From the NCBI GenBank assembly GCA_010645155.1, contig JAAGOF010000300.1, positions 921,312-985,311 on the forward strand: a stretch of 64,000 bases of DNA. The letters are read 5' to 3'. Position 1 is the first letter of the stretch, and each line of letters begins with the position of its first letter. The notes under the pieces were generated by a model. That model was given only the letters and a program-made list of their open reading frames with translations. It searched no databases and was not told where the DNA came from. Origin of the DNA: Tigriopus japonicus (lineage: Eukaryota; Arthropoda; Copepoda; Harpacticoida; Harpacticidae). Shown piece after piece: positions 1 through 10,447 of this stretch. The translations under genes and the position numbers were made by a program.

Positions 1-194
1 TGCGTGATATATTGCAACTTAAACTTTCCGTGACGATGATCAGCTGTTGATTTTGTTTACCCTCGTGTGATCTTCCTTTTCCGTTTTGTGTTTGTTCACA
101 ATCGCTTGTTCTCGTTGAGGTAAAGCCCGAAAAATCGGCGACTTGCGATTCCATCCCCCAACCCATCCATCCATCTCTCAACACAAAAACCGCT

Positions 195-607
195 ATGGAC
201 ACCTCCGAACTGGCTTGCGTCTACGCCGCTCTCATCTTGGCCGATGACGATGTCGCCATCACCGTAAGTCCGCTAACATACTTGAACACCATCTCTAAGG
301 ATGACGTTTCATTTCATGCGCTTTTGTTTGCTTGTTTGTTGCTTAGGGCGAGAAGATCCAGACCATCCTAAAGGCCGCGAAGGTCGATGTGGAGCCCTTC
401 TGGCCCGGTCTCTTCGCCAAGGCTCTGGAGTCTTGCAACGTCAAAGAGCTCATCACCAACGTGGGATCCGGCGTGGGTGCCGCTCCCGCGGCCGGTAGCG
501 CTCAAGCTGCGGCCGCACCCGCCGCCGCTGACGCTCCCAAGAAAGAGGAGAAGAAGGAAGAGTCTGAGGAGGAAGATGACGACATGGGATTCGGTTTGTT
601 TGACTAG
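195..607 (+). CDS. RPLP1: 60S acidic ribosomal protein P1
   Basis: Stalk protein of the large ribosomal subunit that, with P0 and P2, recruits elongation factors. Two coding exons, 195-263 and 347-607, flank an 83-nt GT/AG intron and join in phase 0 to give 109 residues, close to the family's usual 110-115. The N-terminal helical domain starts [20 protein letters not shown]. An Ala/Pro-rich hinge, a Lys/Glu stretch and the hallmark acidic tail ending [10 protein letters not shown] follow; that tail is the P-protein signature. The upstream leader is pyrimidine-rich around 71-90, as expected of a 5'TOP mRNA (inference). A polyadenylation signal AATAAA lies at 713-718. The identification is secure. 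Confidence 0.96.
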
Positions 608-712
608 AGTGGATTGCACCGAGTCGAAGAACATCCGCGGATTTTGCCCGCAGTTCGGAAACGGATGGGATCAGCCCAACTAAGTGGGCCCATATTGTTT
701 CAGACAATTTGA

Positions 713-718
713 AATAAA
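713..718 (+). terminator. Polyadenylation signal of RPLP1
   Basis: A canonical AATAAA hexamer lies about 105 nt after the stop codon of the ribosomal protein P1 gene, on the same strand. Confidence 0.7.
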
Positions 719-1015
719 ATTGCGAGACCTCAAAGTTGAGTTATATTTGGAACAAAGTGTGGTCTTCTGCGCTCCTCGTGGGTTACGGCAGTGGTTCGAA
801 TGAGTCGACATGCAGTCAGGACAAGTCCTAACCTAGTCATGTTCCCGCGGTCTGAGATGACTCCAAAAATTAAGAAGTGTTCTATCACAAAAACATGGTT
901 AGTAGACCAATTTAATGAGTGGTCAAACGGGGGGGGGCTCATTTAGATAGGGCAGCTGGGTGCCACGATAAAATAATCAACGATTTAAATAATGTTCTAG
1001 CGATATACTGTACAG
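719..1015. other. Intergenic, nothing recognised
   Basis: AT-rich sequence with a short G run near 929-937. No conserved open frame or RNA gene was seen. Confidence 0.5.
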
Positions 1016-1020
1016 GAAAT

Positions 1021-1873
1021 CGTTGAAAAATGCATCTTGACAAAGATCTGTAACTCTTAGTGGTTTGGTGCAACTTTACAAATTCCGATTTTTGCACCGG
1101 AATTGTAGATTGTCACAAGGTTGCTTCAAGTGAGCGTTTTAAATCATACCACTAGCGGTAAAACAAGGCCCTGGGTTGTATCGAGTTGCTCTGGCGAATT
1201 TGGGGAGTCCAAGTTTTTCCCTTTTAATCGTCCATTCAATGAATGTCTTGAAAATGAAGTTGATGACGAAATGAAGTCCTTGAAAAGGATGTATATATTT
1301 CACCTCTTAATGTCTCTGCATACACCTGATTGATAATATGCTCATGTCATTTGCTAGAAAATGGGACATGTAAAATCATTTATTGCCAGCAAGAAGCATT
1401 AAGAACTAGTTCATTTCTTTATATGTGAAACATTTTTAAATATTGAAATGATTCTTTTGAATCCACAGAACATAAGAATTTCTAATTATTGTTTGGATCA
1501 ACGTTAAGTCATAATTTTTGCAAAAGGACAAGGCTTACTTAGTTGCCTTTTTTATCCTAAAAATGAATTTTGCGCACTATTGACCCAGTTCCAGCCCAGG
1601 TATTTTTAGGTGAAATTTCGTTCTTTTCCGGGGACCAAAAATCATGAAACAAATGGACGCTTTAATGGGAAAAAACTTGGATTCGCCAAATTTGCCAGAC
1701 CAACTCAGCACAGCCAACGGCCCTGTTTTACCGCTAGCGGAATGAATTAAAACGCTCACTTGAAGCAACCTTGTGACAATTTACAATTTCGGTGCAAAAA
1801 TAGGAATATGTAAAGTTGCACCAAACCACTAAAAGTTACAATTCTTGGCCAAGTTGCATTTTACAATGTTGCC
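1021..1873. mobile_element. Foldback element with ~215 bp inverted arms
   Basis: The arm at about 1021-1238 matches the reverse complement of about 1655-1873 with moderate divergence. Conserved blocks include a 'taaaacgctcacttgaagca'-type segment and an 'actagcggtaaaacaaggcc'-type segment. The two arms enclose about 415 bp of AT-rich DNA. No transposase frame is present, so this is a non-autonomous inverted-repeat element. The short open frames here (1121-1333 plus, 1577-1768 minus) are two readings of the same arm, not genes. No clear target duplication was found. Confidence 0.75.
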
Positions 1874-2195
1874 CGAACTTTTTGGGAAATTTTGAAAGAC
1901 CTCTTTGGCTTCGGGCATTCCAATTAAAAGCCTGTCGGTGAATGGGTTCACTAAATTCTAGTGATGTGTTTCGAACCAGGAGTAAACTGCCAGTTTTGAC
2001 TCGGAAGTTTATTGTTGTTAAAAAGGGCAGGTTGGTTTGAACTTTTTGAAAAGACCTAAACAGGGACCAATTTGGCAACACCTGAACTAGTACGATTTTG
2101 AGTTCCATCCATATTCCATCCACCGAAAATGGATTTCGAGTTGGCAGTGCTGCCATATTTTATGGTAGATAAAGTCTATTGCTTGTTGATAAGTA

Positions 2196-2400
2196 GAGCG
2201 GCCGAAAATATTTAATTTTGAAGCCCAAATATTTAAACAATATTAAAGAAAAAAACAACAAACTATTTTAAATCACAACCAAATATTTAAAAAATATTTA
2301 AATTTGTGAAGAGTTTTGGTCAATAAATTGGCATTTCTGAAAATTTTGATTAAAAAATCTAAATATCTGATGAAAAACGTAGGGGTTGGCTTTGCTTTTG
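2196..2400. mobile_element. Truncated copy of the GAGCGGCCG element
   Basis: Starts right after a TA dinucleotide with GAGCGGCCGAAAATATTTAA and resembles the first ~200 bp of the complete element at 49605-50150. The matching right end (ATATTTTCAGCCGCTC) is not found nearby, so this copy appears broken. Confidence 0.55.
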
Positions 2401-2704
2401 CGCCAGAATTTGAACGTTTCATCACTTGATCATTTAAGTTTTGAATTACTTATTTGTTTATTAGGTTTAGGGACGTAAATTTAACATTTGACGGAGTTCC
2501 ATGATCTCTCAAAATGATTTTTGAGGCAAAACTTCAAAAATAATAAAAAAATGAATAACGACCAAAAAATTGAATGGAAAAAAAATAGAGAAAAGGCATT
2601 GAGTTCCCCCAAATCGGAGCCATTTCCGAATCATTTTTTCAAAAAATCCCAAATTTCTGCCTTGTGGAATTCTTGCCATTACTTTGTGATGGGCCAAAAG
2701 GGCT

Positions 2705-2950
2705 CATAACCGAAACCGAAACCGAAAGCAGCTGGTTACAAAATTGTATAGAGGCAAAGTCCACCTTAAAAATTAAATTGCTCATGTGTTTGATGTTGGG
2801 TAGTGGCAAATTTTGAAAAATCGGGAAACTTAAATTTCAGACGTTTTTGGACCAAAAAAATTTCGATTTTGTTGTTAAACTCCATCCTTTATAGAGCATC
2901 TCTGCTTTCGGTTTCGGAAGGCATAACCGAAACCGAAACTGAAGTTTCGG
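2705..2950. repeat. CCGAAA-rich inverted repeat
   Basis: Runs of CCGAAA near 2709-2731 end in CCGAAACCGAAAGCAG. The exact reverse complement occurs near 2901-2916, followed at 2927-2940 by another direct CCGAAACCGAAA block. The region may be a small foldback element. No coding potential was seen in the ~170 bp between the arms. Confidence 0.5.
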
Positions 2951-3203
2951 CCGAATGCGCTTTCAGTCCATCACTTATCTTACTCGTAGATTTTCACACT
3001 CTTGGAAGTTATCCAGGCCCTTCCATTTAGGAGAATTAAACCTAAATTACCAAGACGAACAGAAATGCCCAACATGTAAATATTTGTGAGAATGTAAAAA
3101 CACTAAAGCTTCAAGCAACTAAAAGCGCAACAGGGTCTGTTTGATTTTGCTGACCATTTTTATATTTGACCGGTTTTTTATGTGGACCAACAACACCCCT
3201 AGA

Positions 3204-3545
3204 CACGGTGTTCCGAATGGCTTTTTAGGTTTGAATCAAAATACCCAAAGACACCATGGCAATTTTTGGACCCACAATTCAATGGGGAACAACTTTACTT
3301 TTATTGTATTATACAAGATTAGGTCCAGGGAAAAAGTTATATACCTAAAAACCTATTAAATATAAAAAAATTAACAAACTATTTAATCCATATTTAGAGA
3401 CCATTTAGTTACCCTATGAATTCAAATTGAATAAAAATTCATTCAGCAACAGCTGAGTTATTTGACTTTGAATGGTCCATTTTCGACCCCAAAAAGCCGA
3501 AAAACGCTACAGTTATATAAAAAACAAATTCCCATAGATTTCACG
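3204..3545 (+). mobile_element. Solo arm of long-inverted-repeat family (copy 1)
   Basis: About 340 bp beginning CACGGTGTTCCGAATGGC. It closely matches the left arm of the complete element at 34524-35660, including the segments 'gaacaactttacttttattg' and 'gccgaaaaacgctacagtta'. Only one arm is present here. Confidence 0.75.
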
Positions 3546-3814
3546 TAGTGATAAAATGATATATAAACTCCTCAAGAAAAGGTAAAAGAATCCTCCATGA
3601 AAATTACTTTTTAATGTAAAAATCAATCAAATCACCTTCAAATATTGATTTTTCGTTTGAAACATCTCAAAAGAATTCGAGGAAAATGGGGAAATATATT
3701 GTATCTTAGAAAATATAGTTCCGGGTCCTACTCATGAGTCATGGCAATTTTCATTTTTAATAAACCATAGACCACTGGATCCCTATATTGCGTCCTCTTT
3801 AGCATCTTTTTACG
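3546..3814. other. Intergenic, nothing recognised
   Basis: AT-rich sequence between the solo repeat arm and the minisatellite. No gene signal was seen. Confidence 0.5.
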
Positions 3815-3929
3815 TCTTCAGCCCCCTGTCACAACCCTCTTCAGCCCCCTGTCACAGCCCTCTTCAGCCCCTTGTCACAACCCTCTTCAGCCCCCTGTCA
3901 CAACCCTCTTCAGCCCCCTGTCACAACCC
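3815..3929. repeat. Minisatellite, five 23-bp units
   Basis: Five head-to-tail copies of TCTTCAGCCCCCTGTCACAACCC. Only single-base differences are seen (one CAGCCC in unit 2, one CCCCTTG in unit 3), so the array is young or homogenised. The unit is GC-rich against AT-rich flanks. There are no spacers, so it is not CRISPR-like. Confidence 0.95.
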
Positions 3930-5226
3930 TGGACGACCTTTGAAAGCAAAAGTTTTGCCTCCTGATCCCAAAATTTTGACACTTTTTCCCAGAAAGTCTC
4001 AACTTCAAGCTCTCATGAATGAGAAAAGTGATTGCAAGCCGCCCAAAATGGATGACTTTCACTTAGTACGACACCTGAAACTGACTGAGGACAACAAAGC
4101 CAACAGAGATGGGCTGGCCAAGCCATCAAAATTAGTTTACGTCTAAATAATGCTTGGGGAATCTATAAGAAGATCTTGAAAGAAGAGGGAGAAATGTTTT
4201 GCTTCAGTCTTGTCATGTAAGAGTGTTTTTTGAAGAAGGTTGACTCATAATATTGGCATGTTAGTGTGTTCAGATATTACGTTACTTGTTGAATTGTCTC
4301 GTGAATTTGGACACAAAGCTGATTCTTTCATTTCACTCGTAGCAAAAAGAGTTTTCAGTTTTTCTAAAGAGAATCTCACAGGTAGGAGAAATTCAAAAGG
4401 AGATGAAAGTTAAAAAAAAGGTAAAGAAAAAGAACTAAAAATCTGGTTCAGACTCTTAAAGCGTAGCAAAATTGCAATCTTTGTTTTTACATGAACAATG
4501 ACCATTATTGCACATATTTTATTATGATAATATATATTAACATTTGTTTAGAATATGTGAGTAAAATTTTATGTTTATGCAAGGTCATAGTCATCCTTGA
4601 TAGGAATCACTCCAGAGTTTGGAAAGGTGTTTTTGGAAAGGTATTTGGAATGGTTTTCATATGATTTTAGGGATTTTATAACATTAGGTGATCTAAAACT
4701 TGATAAGAATTTTTACAAAAGTTGTTCTTTTTGACACTATGATTTTGGTAAAAATCATGTAAGGTCTTGGCAATAAGCAGTGGGAGCTATGCAATCCGCC
4801 GTGTTTGATATAGAATTCCCTTCTAACTTACACTGCAAATCGATGTTCCATCTCCAGTTTACAGTTCTCTATGCTATATCCTAACCAAACTTGTAATTTG
4901 ACCAACAAAACGAAGATAACATTACTGTGACTCTGGTAGATTACTATTGCCTTTTACTTTCATATGAATCCGCTAAGAACTTAATTTGTTAGTTTTTCTA
5001 ATATATTTTTTAACTGACTAAATCAAAATTTCAAAAAATACTGAAGCGCTTCAACTGTATTTGTTATTTATGGACCCTTGGATTAAATCACAATATTTCA
5101 TGAATTTGTAATGAAAGAGTCTTGTTTCAACTATCATGGATGATTCCAGGTAATGATATTCTTTTGATTTTCAATTGGTTTAGAAATGCTGGGCTTAAGA
5201 AGCCTTGGCAAAATTGTGTGTGTGTG
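3930..5226. other. Intergenic, nothing recognised
   Basis: About 1.3 kb of AT-rich DNA with only short open frames lacking recognisable domains. It probably includes 3' flanking or UTR sequence of the minus-strand gene that ends at 5227. Confidence 0.4.
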
Positions 5227-5892
5227 TCACAAGGTCTCCTCACTAAGAGAATAGTTCCCCGATTCACCTACGCGGGTGTCGTTGCTTATGCCATCAAAAG
5301 TGCTTAGGCTCGTGGTACGATATCGATTATTTAATTCCTCCATCGTGCCCGTAATCCAGGCATGAATCACTTCACCCATTATGAACATCACTAACCCAAG
5401 CATTAACGCTCCAACCACGATCAATGTCCATTTGAATATAATCACACACAAAGGCTCCTCTTCGGATTGTTCCACCACTCTGTGAAGGTTTCTTAGAGTA
5501 GATTTTCGTCTTGGAACAGCATGAGCCTCTCGTCTCGGACTTGAATTAATGACAGGATTGATTTGATTTGAGCTAGCGATGGAAGGATTGGAATGGGCAG
5601 CAGGATCCATTTCGTCTTCTGGTTGATCCTCTGCCTCAGGGATGCCCATTTCTTCTTGTCCAAGATCGGATTGAATCCGTCTCTTGGCGCCCGACGATTC
5701 GTGGGACAACAAACCGTGTTGACTACTTGTGCTGGGAGTCAGAAGGAGATCGGTGGCAATCGTGTGATTGCTTTCACTGTTTTCCATGATATGCGAGTGT
5801 CTTTTGTGGTTATTAGGAATGGAGGAATGTTCCAAAACTGGAGTTCTAGGAAGACTTGACTTGGGATCGCGAAGGGTGTTTGCTTGTGCCAT
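5227..5892 (-). CDS. Predicted single-pass membrane protein, family unknown
   Basis: One uninterrupted 221-residue frame. The ATG at 5892-5890 is the first ATG; the frame extends further upstream only through a TTG. Residues ~1-150 are polar, rich in Ser, Glu, Asn and Pro, and look disordered. A basic stretch (SPRREAHAVPRRKSTLRNLH) precedes an acidic EQSEEEP. One strong hydrophobic helix follows at about residues 151-178 (IIFKWTLIVVGALMLGLVMF...), then a short polar tail with possible N-glycosylation sites (NDT, NYS). No signal peptide is visible, which suggests a tail-proximal anchor with a long cytosolic N-terminus. I do not recognise the family. Coding is supported by frame length and composition only. 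Confidence 0.55.
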   Translation of the reverse strand: MAQANTLRDPKSSLPRTPVLEHSSIPNNHKRHSHIMENSESNHTIATDLLLTPSTSSQHGLLSHESSGAKRRIQSDLGQEEMGIPEAEDQPEDEMDPAAHSNPSIASSNQINPVINSSPRREAHAVPRRKSTLRNLHRVVEQSEEEPLCVIIFKWTLIVVGALMLGLVMFIMGEVIHAWITGTMEELNNRYRTTSLSTFDGISNDTRVGESGNYSLSEETL

Positions 5893-5946
5893 CCAAGCAA
5901 TCCCTGGCAAATCTATTGCCTCATTCGCCTTCCAATTTGCTTCCAA

Positions 5947-8622
5947 AATTCACTAAATGGGCGCGAGACATAAATCACATTTGCAACAAGCAGAGTGTGC
6001 GGTATTTCAAGCAACAGGTCGAAATAGTGTGACGTCATGGCAGGTTTTGGATGGTGGTTGTTTTACGGTATTCTACCAGCTTTAAATAGGGATGCCTTCG
6101 TCTTCGTCGTCGTCTTCTTAGTCTTCTGGATGTGCTCATTCTCCGTAGTGTCACGTCAGAGCTCAAGAGCTTCCATGGGTTTTACTAGTTCACATACTCG
6201 CATAAACGCTCTGCTGCAACACGTCGATGGTTGTGGATATTATAGACACTTGGATGCTTGTACCCATTTTGCTTGGCAAGCAAGCAAACGAAGCAGGAAA
6301 AGAGAAACAGAGAGAGATGTGTGTAAGCAACGAAGCTCCATTGGTACCAATGTATGTAGTCTCATCGACGTCTCCTCATTTTTCAACTCATATTGCATTT
6401 TGCTTGGCATGAATTGTACTAAGCCAATAGCCTCGGGTTGGCGCCAAAACTATCAAGGGTTCCATTTCCAATCAATTTCCAGATCTCTGAAACGAAAGTG
6501 AAATTGTCACTTCGAGGAATAGATGACTCTTTGAACCGAGAATGCCAGCTTGAATTTTGTTGCACCAAATTTGATTGTACTAGACAACGCAATTCGTGTA
6601 AAGAAAAGTCAAATACCCCTTGGAAGCAGGTACAGTCTTGGTTGGTTTAATGTCCTTATAATCTGCTCCACAAGAGCCTGGTGAGGCCGGCCAAGTCTGG
6701 AAATGGATCTTTCCCTTAAGAGAGTTGCTACAACAAGCACTCGTCTTGGAGGTTTGCAACTTTCAGAGAAGAAATTTGCCATCGATTTTCTTCCTCTCTT
6801 CTTCGTGAGAGAATGACAGTGACATTCGGACAAACATTGGAGCTCCTGTCCGTTTTACTATCATTTTGATTGATAGGAAAGGCTCCAGAGTTTGAAAAAT
6901 AACTCAGTTTGTCTCAGACAGACGTATGTAGTATGATTAGGTAATTGTTCCACATATTTTTTTGCATGGGGAGTACTCCCATCACAGGAATTTACTTTTC
7001 ACTGAGTGCATAATTGTCCTGTACTGCAGAAATTCTCACGTATCTCGATGAAAAAGTTCTCAAAGCGCAATAAAGTAGTATTTATGCTAGATTTGGAAAA
7101 CACTTCTTATTAGATCATGACAGTGCATTGAACAATGTGAAATAACATGTTGAAGACTATTTGACTTGAAAAGAAAGGCTTGAGAGTTTTACGTGTACAA
7201 TCAACCCTCCATTAAATGACCATTGCGGGTAAATCAATTTGTTACTTCGGTATTTCTTTGTCTAGCTATCATGTGAATCTCTCAATTAAGTGAATGCTGC
7301 AAATCGTGCTCACTTAATGAAAAGTTAACCTTGTCATTGACTTTTCTATTACGAAATCTTGTTTTTGGTAAGATATGAGGTAGAGTGTATTTTTTTCTGC
7401 ACTACGATGACTTTTCGTGCGAAAGTGGGTTCGATCCCTTTAACTGGTTTATCCCTTAACTGCCGCCCTAGCAATGAATATTTCGAAGTTCAAATTTAAT
7501 TTTAAACAACCTTTTAATGTGAAAAATACCAAATATAAGCCATTGGCAACCAGACGTGGCAAGGCACTGGAACATTCTTTCATGGTACGTATGTTTTGTG
7601 GATGTGCTGATTCCTTAACTAACAAATTGACGTTCTATGTACATAGTTATAGGCATACTTTCTTTTTCGCTAATTGTACAGCTCTCTGTCCAGCACACTC
7701 CCAACCTGGCATTTCATGTGAACCACCCAAGGCCCTGATTGTTATGGATTGATAATAAAATGAAGTTCGTTTGGCGACTTAATTGGAACCCCAGTTGTAG
7801 GCAAATCAATTTCATGTTTATGATTCGTGTCCTCTTTATTCATTGAGGGCTCTTCAATCGAATGGTTGTTACCTGGACAGCAAACCCTCTCACAAGACCC
7901 ATGAGCTTGCAGACGTTCTCCTGATTAAATTTGTATGCACCTTGGAGGGCTGTGGTCACAAATGAGAATGTACATGGTTTGATAGGTTTAGTCTTCTAGG
8001 TAAAGAATTACTGGTTAACCTCAAATAGGTACGCGTGGGCCAAATCCTGCCCTAGTTTATATCGAAACCTCGTCACATTCTTATTTGGCCTTCGTGTTGC
8101 AAATGGTATTTGAAATCAATAATGGCATTTGCTATCTGTGCAACCTTTTCGAGCTAAAAGTTTGACATTTAAGCATGTCGGTCAAAACTTAGAAACATAT
8201 AAGATGAAAGTTGACGTATTTGCTCGCTTTGGTAAGATTAGTTAGTCCAAATAAAATGAGTTTACTAAGCCTAAGATAGATAAATTTCAAAAAGTGTGCC
8301 GAAACTGTTGTTGCCAACACACTCTCTCAAAAATATGTTAAATCAAGGATTTCTAGAATTTATTTTAGATGCCCTTGGTTAAATCAAGACTTAAGTTGAA
8401 GATTCTCCTTTAAAACGGCAAAAAAATGTCCTTAAGAAGCGACTAAGAAAATTACCTAAAGGACACTTCACTCGAGGAGCCTTCCAATGTCAAGGATTTT
8501 GGCCAAAAATGAGGCTTGATTCGCATCACTAGTAGAAACATGTCATTTTTGAAGAATGACAATTTTTGTTTCCAAAGAGAGAATTTTATGTTTTATTCCA
8601 CTCGCAATAGCGACATAAATCT
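5947..8622. other. Intergenic, no supported gene
   Basis: The frames seen here (for example 6037-6501) lack domains, conserved composition or good splice context. The first part probably holds the promoter of the minus-strand membrane protein. Confidence 0.4.
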
Positions 8623-8651
8623 TTACTTTTGAAGAAAGTAGAACTCACTTG

Positions 8652-9117
8652 CAGAATCCATCACAAGTCCAGTTACACCCTCAAACACATGGAACAACAC
8701 AACCACAAGACTGGAACCGCTCTGGAACCACAGAGAAATTACGTGAAAGCGAAGCGTCCTCGAGCGCCCCCAATCATGCTTCAAATTTGCGTTTCCAACG
8801 TAGGCTTCTCGAGTTTCAAGTGATATCAGACATTCGAGAGATACCAAGCGTGTGCATGCACCTCCGATTTCACTGATGAAGACGGAGGCATTGTTCAGCG
8901 CACTCATCTCCCGCGTCCATGTGTATGTAGTGGAGCCACTACCCTCCACACCGACCAATTCGTGGCATTTGGATCTACTTTTCGCTCTCTGTTCCAAGAA
9001 TAAGTTATGAGAGGATTGCTCGAAGAAGCGAACCAAGCCAAGCAGGGCTAGAGGTGAGCCATCGATTGAACGTGAACATATTTGCAGATTACCAAAAAGA
9101 GGAACACCACGAGCCAT
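8652..9117 (-). other. Possible exon(s), doubtful
   Basis: A minus-strand open frame from an ATG at 9117 runs to 8623. A good donor context (GCAA|GTGAGT) on this strand lies near 8651, and an acceptor-like CTCAATCAG lies near 9160. An overlapping frame (up to 9266, ending 9048) contains a hydrophobic stretch VAWLVVFLFLVI that could be a signal sequence or anchor. The two frames cannot both be right and no domain is recognisable. I mark the region only as possibly transcribed. Confidence 0.2.
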
Positions 9118-9269
9118 GCAACAGAGAGACCTGATTTCAGAGTCAGAGGCTCCTTCTGATTGAGATTGTGAAGAGTGATAAAAATAAATAAATTCCCCTC
9201 ACAACTAAACTGACTATATGATTGAAAATCTCCAAATTTGAAAGAAATTGCAAGTTCAATCTTCAATTA

Positions 9270-10447
9270 TTCGATTTGGTCCAATTTGGGGTGTCCACCA
9301 AGAGATAAATCGTGGGAGGCACATTTAGCTTTCAAAGCCAACCATTTCCCACGTTGCCCTTGGAACACAAAATACAAAATAAGGGGGAATGACGCATGGA
9401 ATGCCCATTACCTATAAATGAATGATGCACTGACTCCACGAACCAAAAAATTGGAGAAAGTTGTAAAAAAATAATCACTAGACCAAACTGGTTTTCCCAG
9501 TCCTTGCCTCAATGAAAAAAAAAACAAAGTAAAGAAGCAACCAAAGCAACACGTGCTTAATCATTAAGCACAAAAAGTGTTTTTTCCAGTACAGTCGGAC
9601 ATTTCGAGTTTAAAGTCAAACTCGTTGTGGATTTATCAAGACCATGTGGATTTTTGACCTCAAGGTCGGATCTAAAAAAGGTTTAGTACTTTGCATCTGT
9701 CACTACTCAAAATAATATTTTCAGATGTTTATTTGACACTTTCAGGTAATTTCCTCCATAACAATAAAGATGTATTCAATCAGCTAAGCAAATGTTAGCT
9801 TGACTTCAAAACTGATTGATTTTGTTGGTTCATGCATTAACCACAAGATAACCGAGAAAAAAATATTTGCTGATATTTTCTTGCCTTCTTTGTTTCATAG
9901 CTTACAGTAAATGCTGGAATTTTCAAACTGGTTGGCAGCAGAAAGACGAAAAGCGGTTAAGCAGCTAAGGGCCAAGGATACGAAAATATCGGCTAATAGC
10001 TGAGAACAAGTCATACTAGAGTCTCTAGTCCAGGGGTTCTCGTATCCCAGGAGCTTTTTAAACAATCGAATTCAAGGATATGGAAATCCGTTTTGCTTTT
10101 TTTTTGTTCTTGATTCATGTTCCTCGTGATGATCCAAGAAGGTTCTGAATATGAAAACTGTTTTGAACGAACAAAATTGAAGTAATTGTGGTTGACATAA
10201 TAAGTTTACTTCCAAAATTCTCACATATTCGCATAACAGATAAACTAACAGCTTGAAATCAGGTTAAAAAGCTGAACATTTGCTTTGTGGGGGACCTCTG
10301 AGGTACCGATGGAGGATGACATATATTCTGAATTGAATTTTTTGAGAATCATCTTTTACCCATGTCAGAGGGAGATCGAGGCCACTTGAAACTAATGTAA
10401 TGTTTCTTTTCGGTGATATGCATAAATCCTTCATTCTTCACCTCAGC
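9270..10447. other. Intergenic, nothing recognised
   Basis: AT-rich sequence with no open frame of note. The right part is the 3' flank of the DIDO-like gene. Confidence 0.4.

Noticed and set aside
1121..1768. Two opposite small proteins starting MLQVSVL
   Set aside because: They are readings of the two arms of the foldback element at 1021-1873.
3815..3929. CRISPR-like array
   Set aside because: The units are contiguous with no spacers, in an intron-bearing animal genome. It is a minisatellite.
5893..5946. Longer N-terminus of the membrane protein
   Set aside because: The extension starts at TTG after two stop codons; the first ATG is at 5892.
6037..6501. 154-residue plus-strand protein
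   Set aside because: Hydrophobic start could mimic a signal peptide, but the rest is low-quality sequence and an overlapping frame is also open.
7414..7445. Pol III B-box-like GGGTTCGATCCC
   Set aside because: No A box or tRNA-like pairing at the right distance.
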